Part shown: piece by piece, positions 1-5,192 of the stretch
Numbering within the stretch: the first letter of the stretch is position 1
Layout of the letters: each line of letters opens with the position of its first letter
Notes under the pieces: generated by a model
Database searches by the model: none
Told to the model about the DNA's origin: nothing
Seen by the model: the letters and a program-made list of their open reading frames with translations, nothing else
Source of the DNA: Pseudomonadota bacterium
GTDB taxonomy: Bacteria > Pseudomonadota > Alphaproteobacteria > Reyranellales > Reyranellaceae
Direction of reading: 5' to 3'
Length of the DNA stretch: 8,822 bases
Assembly (NCBI GenBank): GCA_023416135.1
Contig: JAEZIF010000161.1
Coordinates: 1 to 8,822 of the forward strand
Translations under genes and position numbers: made by a program

Positions 1-109
1 CGTGGGGCATGCGGTCCTTGAAGGCCGCCGAAGCGTTCCTGGTGAAGAGATCGGGGGGCAGCCAGATCAGGTCGACATGGCCGTCGGCGGAGATGACGTC
101 GTATTTCAT
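1..109 (-). CDS. Amidohydrolase family protein, N-terminal fragment
   Basis: Only the first 36 residues are in the window; the gene runs off the left edge. The peptide begins MKYDVISADGHVDLIWLPPD. The D-G-H-V-D segment at residues 9-13 directly after the first beta strand matches the metal-binding start of TIM-barrel amidohydrolases of the Amidohydro_2 / ACMSD-like group. These are cytoplasmic metal-dependent hydrolases or decarboxylases acting on varied, often aromatic-derived, substrates. The start is well supported: GGAGGA (minus strand, 118-123) sits 8 nt before the ATG. It lies 64 bp downstream of the DUF2231 gene on the same strand and could be co-transcribed with it. Substrate cannot be told from this fragment. 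A second, different amidohydrolase lies at 1222-2049. Confidence 0.75.
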   Translation of the reverse strand, partial: MKYDVISADGHVDLIWLPPDLFTRNASAAFKDRMPH

Positions 110-173
110 GGGCGCGTTCCTCCGAGAAAGATCATCCTCCCGTCGGACGCGCCGTGCCAGCCCCTCAATCTGC

Positions 174-620
174 TTAGCGATACAACCTCGCCCAGTTCTG
201 CCAGGGCGTTGCCAGCAGCACGATGGTGGCGGCCAGCGACAGGACCAGGCCGGTGGACGTGATGGCCTCGGCGCCGACCGATTGACGGAGATGGAGGTTG
301 TAGACTTCCAGCGCCATCACCAGCGCGCTGCCGGCGGCATACATCCTGAGGTCGGGCATCGCGCGAAACCGTTGCTCGCCCCAGAGGTCGACCGCTGCCA
401 TGACGGCAGCCAGTACGGCCATGACCAGACCCGCAATCAGCAACCACTCGGTGACTTCGGCAAACTCCGGCACGCTGTGGTGCACGAAGACGCTGGCCTG
501 CGTGTAGACGAGGTCGGCGGCACAGGCGGTGAAGAAGTAGCCGACGGCGAAGGGTCGGAGCAGGGGATGGAGCGCGCGCCCGGCGATCTGGGCAGTGATT
601 CGTGGCTTTCGAGGGGTCAT
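174..620 (-). CDS. DUF2231 family integral membrane protein
   Basis: A 148-residue protein of unknown function. After a short basic N-terminus (MTPRKPRITAQIAGR) comes the signature of DUF2231 proteins, a His-Pro near residues 18-19 followed by LLRPFAVGYFF and A-A-D at 34-36. Four hydrophobic stretches can be seen at about 22-42, 58-79, 93-108 and 119-138, so it is probably a four-helix inner-membrane protein, as usual in the family. The reading frame is open upstream, but I place the start at 620 because AGGAG (minus strand, 626-630) stands 5 nt before this ATG and the earlier residues look like non-coding translation. It is divergent from the CHRD gene across a 142-bp spacer. The family has no settled biochemical role and no ligand residues stand out. 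Confidence 0.8.
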   Translation of the reverse strand: MTPRKPRITAQIAGRALHPLLRPFAVGYFFTACAADLVYTQASVFVHHSVPEFAEVTEWLLIAGLVMAVLAAVMAAVDLWGEQRFRAMPDLRMYAAGSALVMALEVYNLHLRQSVGAEAITSTGLVLSLAATIVLLATPWQNWARLYR

Positions 621-660
621 GCGCGCTCCTGTAGCAAAACGGACGCCTTGCGCCGTGCGA

Positions 661-675
661 CAGTCGGTCCGACTG
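661..675. promoter_or_regulatory. Perfect 15-bp palindrome in divergent spacer (candidate operator)
   Basis: CAGTCGG-T-CCGACTG is a perfect inverted repeat with 7-bp arms and one central base. It sits in the spacer between the DUF2231 gene (start 620, minus) and the CHRD gene (start 763, plus), 41 bp and 88 bp from the two start codons. The symmetry and position fit a dimeric regulator site able to act on one or both genes. No convincing -35/-10 pair was seen on either side, and no regulator gene lies in the window. A chance palindrome in GC-rich DNA is possible. Confidence 0.35.
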
Positions 676-762
676 CAACTAGAGTGCCGCCATGGGAACT
701 GCCACAATGGGTGGGGGAGATCGGCCGGCGTCGCCGCGTATGACGGGACAAGGGGGCATCAC

Positions 763-1215
763 ATGACGGCCGTTTTTCGCGCGACTCTGGCACTGGTTCT
801 GCTGCCCGCGGCGTCGTGCTCGTTCTATGTCTCCGAGCCGCGCGTCCCCAAGACCGACCTGCGCGCCACGCTCGCCGGCGCCTACGAGGTGCCGCCGACG
901 GCGAGCCGGGGCAGCGGCTACTTCGAGGCGGTCTACCGGCCCTCGACCAAGGTGCTTGAATATCGCCTGAACCTGCAGGGGCTGAGCGGCCCCATCACCA
1001 TGGGCTACCTGCAGGGTCCCGCCGCGCCCGGCGAGAACGGCCCGCAGGTCGCGCCCATCAACATCCCGATCTACGGCCAGACGATCTGGGATGGCGTCAC
1101 GCTCACCGACGAGCAGGCGGCGCAGGTGCTGGCCGGCCAGTGGTACGTCAACGTCAAGACCTTGCAGTACCCCGACGGCGAGATTCGCGGCCAGATTCTG
1201 CCGCTGAAGAAATAG
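763..1215 (+). CDS. CHRD domain-containing putative lipoprotein
   Basis: A 150-residue exported protein. Residues 1-18 are a short signal peptide (MTAVFRATLALVLLPAAS) followed by Cys19. A-A-S-C is an acceptable though not ideal lipobox, so the mature protein may be lipid-anchored; plain secretion is the alternative. Residues about 32-147 form one CHRD domain: the opening LRATLAGAYEVPP, the central L-x-Y-x-L strand (VLEYRLNLQGL), a TLTDEQAAQVLAGQWYVNVKT stretch and the closing YPDGEIRGQI. CHRD domains are named from metazoan chordin and are common in bacterial exported proteins, where their role is mostly unknown. The start at 763 is preceded by AAGGGGG 6 nt upstream; the frame is open further upstream, but those residues lack signal-peptide character. 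It converges with the amidohydrolase, with only 6 bp between the stops and no terminator in the gap. Confidence 0.85.
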   Translation: MTAVFRATLALVLLPAASCSFYVSEPRVPKTDLRATLAGAYEVPPTASRGSGYFEAVYRPSTKVLEYRLNLQGLSGPITMGYLQGPAAPGENGPQVAPINIPIYGQTIWDGVTLTDEQAAQVLAGQWYVNVKTLQYPDGEIRGQILPLKK

Positions 1216-1221
1216 CGTCCT

Positions 1222-2049
1222 TCACTCGAACTTGTAGTTCCAGCCGATCCACTTCGCGAGGCCGCGCCCCATCACCTTCTCGAGGTCCTGTCCCTTCAGC
1301 CACGGCAGTTCCTCGGTGAACATGGTCACGCACTGCCGGTAGCTGCAGGGCATGCGGGTGATATCGGTGCCCCAGAAGAACCGGTCGGGCCCGTAGGCAT
1401 CGAAGATGCGATGCAGCCCGTCATGCAGGTTCCTGAACGGGTAGGGATGCGTCGAGTAGCCGGGCGCTCCCGTCGCCTTGACGGCAACATTCGGCAGCTT
1501 CGCCAGCGAGCAGAGCTCGTCGAGGTTGCCGAAGGCGGCTTCGTCCTTCTCCAGGCGCAGCAGGCCGCAATGGTCGATGATCAGCTTCAGCCGGGGATGC
1601 GCCTCGGCGATCTTCCTGAACGGCTCGATGAAGAGCCCGGCCATGGTGGCGACGGGGATGCCTTCCTTCTCGGCGGCTGGCCAGACCCAGTCGAGCTTGC
1701 CTTCGTGCAGGGCCTTCTGCTGGTCGGGATAGAGCAGCGCCCAGCGCAGGCCCATCATGCCGGGCTGGTTGCGCCAGCCGACGATGCGGTTCCTGCTCTC
1801 CGGGTCGTCGAGCTCGAACTGGCCCATCACGGCGAAGCGGTCGGGGTATTTCTTGGCCGCCGCGAGCGCGAGCTGGTTGGAGGTCGGGTCCCAGCTGTAG
1901 GGCGGATGGATCAGCGCGGCGTCGACGCCGGCCTCGTCCATTTCCTTCAGCGCCTCCTCGGCGGTGAACTTCTCGACCTTGCGGTGCAGGCCGCTGGGTG
2001 GCGTCACGGTCCGTGACCAGATGTGGATCTGAGCGTCGATGATCTTCAT
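1222..2049 (-). CDS. Amidohydrolase family 2 (PDC hydrolase / lactonase-like)
   Basis: A 275-residue single-domain TIM-barrel metal hydrolase of the Amidohydro_2 family, related to 2-pyrone-4,6-dicarboxylate hydrolases and sugar or muconolactone lactonases. Visible motifs are the N-terminal DAQIHIW (residues 5-11), a core His in IIDHCG (H160) and the C-terminal WGTDITR with the conserved Asp (D229). The canonical N-terminal HxH is here Q-I-H, so the first metal-ligand His (position 7) is Gln. This could mean mononuclear or weakened metal binding. Substrate is unknown; hydrolysis of a lactone-like ring is an inference from the family. GGAGGA (minus strand, 2055-2060) lies 5 nt before the chosen ATG; the open frame upstream of it runs antisense over the methyltransferase and is rejected. 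It diverges from the methyltransferase across a 56-bp spacer. Confidence 0.88.
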   Translation of the reverse strand: MKIIDAQIHIWSRTVTPPSGLHRKVEKFTAEEALKEMDEAGVDAALIHPPYSWDPTSNQLALAAAKKYPDRFAVMGQFELDDPESRNRIVGWRNQPGMMGLRWALLYPDQQKALHEGKLDWVWPAAEKEGIPVATMAGLFIEPFRKIAEAHPRLKLIIDHCGLLRLEKDEAAFGNLDELCSLAKLPNVAVKATGAPGYSTHPYPFRNLHDGLHRIFDAYGPDRFFWGTDITRMPCSYRQCVTMFTEELPWLKGQDLEKVMGRGLAKWIGWNYKFE

Positions 2050-2067
2050 GCTGTTCCTCCGGTCGGC

Positions 2068-2076
2068 GATACTATC
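2068..2076. promoter_or_regulatory. Symmetric -10-like element in divergent spacer
   Basis: GATACTATC is a near-perfect palindrome (GATA-C-TATC). Read on the plus strand it gives TACTAT (2070-2075), on the minus strand TAGTAT (2074-2069). Each matches the sigma70 -10 consensus at four of six positions, including the important A2 and T6. It sits midway between the divergent starts of the amidohydrolase (2049, minus) and the methyltransferase (2106, plus), and is the most AT-rich spot of that spacer. No good -35 box was seen for either direction, so this is only a candidate shared bidirectional promoter core. Confidence 0.3.
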
Positions 2077-2105
2077 AGGCATCCGGGTCGCCGATGGAGC
2101 CGCCG

Positions 2106-2915
2106 ATGGTCGAGACGAACGACAAAGTGTTCGCCGGATCGATCCCCGAAATCTACGACCGCTTCCTGGTACCTCTGATCTTCGAGCCCAATGCGCTCGA
2201 CCTCGCCGGCCGCGTCGCGGCCCTTGCACCCGGCGACGTTCTGGAGACCGCGGCGGGTACCGGCGTGCTCATGCGCGCACTGGCGGCGCGGCTTCCTCCC
2301 GCGACACGCATGGTCGTGACCGATCTCAACCAGCCGATGCTCGACCAGGCGGCCAGGAAAGCCCCCGCCCGCGCCGTCGAGTGGAAGCAGGCTGACGCCC
2401 TCGCCCTGCCGTTCGGCGATCGAAGCTTCGACGTCGTGGCCTGTCAGTTCGGCGCCATGTTCTTTCCCGACCGGGTGAAGGGCTATGGCGAGGCGCATCG
2501 CGTGCTGCGCCCCGGCGGCCGATTCCTGTTCAACGTCTGGGACCGCATCGAGAACAACGAGTTTGCCGCCGTCGTGACCGACGCCCTGGCCGAGGTCTTC
2601 CCGGAAGATCCGCCGCGCTTCCTGGCGCGCACGCCGCACGGCCACTACGACGTCGGCCGCATCAGGCGGGAACTCGCCGCCGCAGGCTTCGTGGACGTTG
2701 CCGTCGAGGCCGTCGATGCCCGCAGCAAGGCCCTCTCGGCCGGCGATGTCGCGATCGCCTTCTGTCAGGGAACGCCGCTGCGCAACGAGATCGAGGCGCG
2801 CGATGCGGCGCGCCTGGAGGAGGCCACGAGCCGGTCCGCCGATGCGGTGGCTCGGCGCTTCGGGACGGGCGCCGTCGACGGACGCATCCGGGCGATCGTC
2901 GTCAGCGCATCTTAA
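2106..2915 (+). CDS. Class I SAM-dependent methyltransferase
   Basis: A 269-residue Rossmann-fold methyltransferase of the Methyltransf_11 / UbiE-like type, probably cytoplasmic, transferring a methyl group from S-adenosylmethionine to an unknown acceptor. The SAM site is clear: motif I VLETAAGTG (45-53), the acidic end of strand 2 at VTDLN (D73), the QADALALPF loop (95-103), FDVVACQFGAMFFPD (108-122) and the post-motif HRVLRPGGRFLFNVWD (131-146). The C-terminal third is a less conserved substrate-binding part. An in-frame ATG at 2094 also exists; I prefer 2106 because TGGAG (2095-2099) then lies 6 nt upstream and MVETNDKVFAGSIPEIYDRF is a typical family start. The stop overlaps that of the convergent aldo/keto reductase within TTAA. 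No neighbour identifies the acceptor. Confidence 0.88.
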   Translation: MVETNDKVFAGSIPEIYDRFLVPLIFEPNALDLAGRVAALAPGDVLETAAGTGVLMRALAARLPPATRMVVTDLNQPMLDQAARKAPARAVEWKQADALALPFGDRSFDVVACQFGAMFFPDRVKGYGEAHRVLRPGGRFLFNVWDRIENNEFAAVVTDALAEVFPEDPPRFLARTPHGHYDVGRIRRELAAAGFVDVAVEAVDARSKALSAGDVAIAFCQGTPLRNEIEARDAARLEEATSRSADAVARRFGTGAVDGRIRAIVVSAS

Positions 2916-3940
2916 TTGGGCGTCGGCGCGTTGGCGTCGAGCAGCTTCTCGCGCTTGAGCTCGCTCCACAGCTCGACCGGGATCATGGCCGACAGCCGCC
3001 CGATGTTCTGCTTCACCTCGGCGGTGGTGAGCGCGCCCGGGATCACCGAGCAGAGCGCGGGATGGAACAGCGGGAACTGCATGGCTGCGGCGCCGAGCTC
3101 TACACCGTGGCGCTGGCAGACTGCCTCGATCTTCTGCGCCTTCTCGATCAGGTGCGCGGGTGCGGCCACGTAGTCGTGCGTGGCGCCGGGCTTCACGCCG
3201 CCGGTCAGGATGCCCGAATTGTACGGCCCGCCCAGGATGACCGAGACGCTGCGCTTGACGCACTCGGGCAGGAATGCCTCGAGCCCGCCCTGCTCGAGCA
3301 GCGTGTAGCGGCCGGCCAGCAGCATGCAGTCGAAGTCGCCGGCCTTGATGAAGCGCAGGCTGGTGTCCGATTCGTTGATGCCGACGCCGATCGCGCCGAT
3401 GATGCCGGCCTTGCGCAGTTCGTCGAGCGCCCTGAAGCCCGAGTCCATCACCGTCTTGAAGCGCTCGTCGAGGATGTTGCGGTCCTTGATGGTCCAGAAA
3501 TCGACGTCGTGGATCAGCGCGATGTCGATCTTGGCGAGCCCCAGCCTGAAATGCGAGTGCTCGAGCGAGCGCATGACGCCATCGTAGGTGTAGTCGAACA
3601 CCGGCGCGAAGCCCGGCAGGCCGTTCTCGCGGAAGTCGGCGGGCTTCTTCTCGCCCGGCTTCATCGGATGCAGGATGCGGCCGACCTTGGTCGACAGCAC
3701 GAATTCCTCGCGCGGCTTGTTGCGTAACGCCGCGCCCATGCGCAGCTCGCTGCGGCCGTAGCCATAGAACGGAGAAGTGTCGAAGTAGCGCACGCCGCCC
3801 TCGTATGCGGCGTCGCTCAGCGCCACCGCTTCGGCGTCGGAAATGTTGGCGCGAAAGCCGCCCATGGGCGCCCCGCCCAGGCCCAGCGTGGTGACTTCGA
3901 GCTTGGTCTTGCCGACACGCCGCTTGGGCAGGGCTGTCAT
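2912..3940 (-). CDS. Aldo/keto reductase (D-threo-aldose 1-dehydrogenase type)
   Basis: A 342-residue NAD(P)-dependent oxidoreductase with an (alpha/beta)8 barrel. The AKR catalytic tetrad is complete: D54 and Y59 in YFDTSPFYGYGRSE, K85 in VLSTKVGR and H144 in ALIHDVD. The N-terminal LGLGGAPMGG and the wording of the tetrad motifs match the D-threo-aldose 1-dehydrogenase / L-fucose dehydrogenase / pyridoxal 4-dehydrogenase branch, which oxidises a sugar or aldehyde to a lactone. The C-terminal VIPGALTTAEVKQNIG segment fits the cofactor-binding end. The start at 3940 has AGGA 5 nt upstream; an upstream in-frame ATG at 4051 would add 37 residues that do not resemble the family and is rejected. 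It stands alone in its direction, preceded by the 320-bp low-GC spacer that must hold its promoter. The exact substrate is unknown. Confidence 0.88.
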   Translation of the reverse strand: MTALPKRRVGKTKLEVTTLGLGGAPMGGFRANISDAEAVALSDAAYEGGVRYFDTSPFYGYGRSELRMGAALRNKPREEFVLSTKVGRILHPMKPGEKKPADFRENGLPGFAPVFDYTYDGVMRSLEHSHFRLGLAKIDIALIHDVDFWTIKDRNILDERFKTVMDSGFRALDELRKAGIIGAIGVGINESDTSLRFIKAGDFDCMLLAGRYTLLEQGGLEAFLPECVKRSVSVILGGPYNSGILTGGVKPGATHDYVAAPAHLIEKAQKIEAVCQRHGVELGAAAMQFPLFHPALCSVIPGALTTAEVKQNIGRLSAMIPVELWSELKREKLLDANAPTPN

Positions 3941-4207
3941 GACGTTCCTCTGTTCCTTGGTGATCTCAAGTCTAACGCCGTGTCGGCGAGGTTCAACGAA
4001 GCAGTGCGGCCCAAGCTGAACGTCCATCTCATCGGCCAGGTAGAAGTTCAAGGACTACGCCATCAAAACTGGCTTGGATCAGAAGGATTACCCTCAGTCC
4101 CTGGATGTCCTTGCCGCCACGCGGTCGGTCAGGGATCACCTTCGTTCCATTGATGGATGCGACACTCTGAAGATTGCCCGGTCGACGCTGGTCAACAATG
4201 AAACCTA

Positions 4208-4225
4208 GAAGAGCTTGAAGAGCTT
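4208..4225. repeat. Perfect 9-bp tandem duplication
   Basis: GAAGAGCTT occurs twice head to tail (4208-4216 and 4217-4225) inside the low-GC spacer. The length of nine keeps reading frame. The first copy begins at the last base of the TAG that ends the 4044-4208 reading. It may be a slippage duplication within decaying coding DNA. Confidence 0.85.
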
Positions 4226-4241
4226 CACTGCGAACGTGAAG
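4223..4241 (-). terminator. Weak stem-loop downstream of the dioxygenase gene
   Basis: CTTCAC (4223-4228) and GTGAAG (4236-4241) form a 6-bp stem with a 7-nt loop, beginning 19 nt past the dioxygenase stop on the minus strand. It is the only clear hairpin just behind the four-gene operon. The stem is short and only moderately GC-rich, and the following minus-strand sequence (CTCTTCAAGC) is not a U-tract. It may slow exonucleases or do nothing. As a rho-independent terminator it is doubtful. Confidence 0.2.
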
Positions 4242-4260
4242 ACCTAGGACGGGGTGGTTG

Positions 4261-5145
4261 CTAGGCGGCCTCCTGCGCTGCCGTCGGGCCGTCGCCTCTC
4301 GTGGTCGTGCGCCGCATGTCGCGCACGATGTTGAGGTCGTCGAAACGGCGCACGCGGTGCATGGTGGCGCGGTTGTCCCACAGCACGAGATCATGCTGCG
4401 TCCAGCGGTGCGCGTAGACGAATTGCGGCTGCGTGGCGTGTTCCATCAGGTCGCAGATGAAGGCCATCGCCTCGGGCTGCGGCCAGCCCACGATTGTGCC
4501 GATATGGGCCGACAGGAACAGCGATTTGCGGCCCGAGCCGGAATGCGTGCGCACCAGCCGATGGCGCACCGGCTTCATCGCCACGCGCTCGTCGGGCAGG
4601 AACTCGGTGAAGCCGAGCTGGCTACGCGAGTAGATCAGCGAATGCTCGCAGATCAGGTCCTCGATCTCGGCCTTGGCCGCGGCATCGAGCGCATCGTAGG
4701 CCGCGCGCATGTCGGCGAATTCGGTGTTGCCGCCCGCGGTCGTGACGATGCGGCCGCTCAGGATCGAATAGTTTGCCGGCACGACACGGAACGAGGCGTC
4801 GGAGTGCCACAGCCGGTTGCCCAGCGACGCCATGCGCCGCTTGTTGTCGCGCGCGAGTTTTTGCCCCTCCTTATCGAGGTTCGAGACGTCGGCGAAGGCG
4901 GGGGCGAGCCGCAGCTCCGAATTGCGCACCGTCGAGTTGGCGCCCTCTTCCAGCGGCCCGAAATTGCGCGTGAAGGCGAGCTGCTGCTCATCGGTGATGG
5001 CCTGGCCCGGCAGCACCAGGACGGCGTGGCGGTTCATGCCCTCGTCGATCGCCTCGACTTCGGCGGGGGTGAGGGCGCGGCGCGCATCGATGCCCGTGAG
5101 GCAGGCGCCGATTTGGGGTGTCAGTGGAGTGATCTCGATCGGCAT
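4261..5145 (-). CDS. TfdA/TauD family 2-oxoglutarate-dependent dioxygenase
   Basis: A 294-residue non-haem Fe(II) enzyme that couples decarboxylation of 2-oxoglutarate to hydroxylation of a substrate. The iron facial triad is visible: H114 and D116 in RLWHSDASF and the distal H263 in WDNRATMHR. R275 and R279 in the following VRDMRRTT are placed to bind the 2-oxoglutarate carboxylate and possibly a substrate acid group. Length and motif spacing resemble TfdA (2,4-D dioxygenase, about 287 residues) more than taurine dioxygenase. Many soil relatives act on phenoxy acids or on unknown carboxylates, so the substrate stays open and no tfd pathway genes are nearby. The start is fixed by an in-frame TAA at 5155-5157, three codons upstream of the ATG. 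It is the last gene of the gpt-led cluster, 47 bp behind the aldolase/dehydrogenase gene. Its start codon lies in a hairpin described separately. Confidence 0.9.
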   Translation of the reverse strand: MPIEITPLTPQIGACLTGIDARRALTPAEVEAIDEGMNRHAVLVLPGQAITDEQQLAFTRNFGPLEEGANSTVRNSELRLAPAFADVSNLDKEGQKLARDNKRRMASLGNRLWHSDASFRVVPANYSILSGRIVTTAGGNTEFADMRAAYDALDAAAKAEIEDLICEHSLIYSRSQLGFTEFLPDERVAMKPVRHRLVRTHSGSGRKSLFLSAHIGTIVGWPQPEAMAFICDLMEHATQPQFVYAHRWTQHDLVLWDNRATMHRVRRFDDLNIVRDMRRTTTRGDGPTAAQEAA

Positions 5146-5167
5146 GCGCCGATCTTAGACCGCCTCC
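5137..5167 (-). promoter_or_regulatory. Start-codon hairpin and distant Shine-Dalgarno of the dioxygenase gene
   Basis: In the mRNA the perfect 7-bp arms GATCGGC and GCCGATC (5154-5148 and 5143-5137) enclose the 4-nt loop GCAT. The A and U of the dioxygenase start codon are in the loop and its G is in the stem. The only Shine-Dalgarno-like motif, GGAGG (minus strand, 5163-5167), is 17 nt before the ATG, too far for normal use, and 8 nt before the foot of the hairpin. This could lower or condition translation, for example making it depend on ribosomes arriving from the upstream gene. Alternatively, the DNA palindrome could bind a protein. No U-tract follows, so it is not a terminator. Confidence 0.45.
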
Positions 5168-5192
5168 GTGGGCAGCGAGAGCCGCAGATTCT

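Larger units (their letters stand above)
3941..4260. other. Low-GC intergenic region with eroded reading frames
   Basis: No gene is convincingly supported in these 320 bp between the aldo/keto reductase start and the dioxygenase stop, both on the minus strand. G+C counted over 4021-4260 is 130 of 240 (54 %), clearly below the flanking genes. On the plus strand, frame 4044-4208 reads as 54 residues starting KFKDYAIKTGLDQKDY and ending in TAG, then continues KSLKSFTANVKT to another TAG at 4245-4247. A different plus frame upstream (from about 3953) reads DLKSNAVSARFNEAVRPKLN before drifting out. No start codon and no ribosome site precede these pieces. They look like a decayed gene with a frameshift and internal stops, but I recognise no family. 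A minus-strand open frame (4029-4394) crosses the region and runs on antisense into the dioxygenase. The aldo/keto reductase promoter must also lie here but was not identified. Confidence 0.45.

Noticed and set aside
2046..3263. Minus-strand open frame of 405 codons over the methyltransferase and aldo/keto reductase 3' end
   Set aside because: It is antisense to a clear SAM methyltransferase and off-frame to the aldo/keto reductase; its Arg/Gly/Asp-rich sequence lacks any motif.
3941..4260. Insertion-sequence remnant in the low-GC spacer
   Set aside because: No terminal inverted repeats, target-site duplication or transposase motif could be seen. The 9-bp tandem copy is adjacent, not flanking an insert.
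4029..4394. Minus-strand open frame of 121 codons across the low-GC region and the dioxygenase 3' end
   Set aside because: It overlaps the dioxygenase in another frame, has no ribosome site, and its sequence matches no family I know. The first part is off-frame dioxygenase DNA.
5137..5154. Rho-independent terminator between the aldolase/SDR and dioxygenase genes
   Set aside because: The hairpin has no following U-tract and overlaps the start codon of the next gene.
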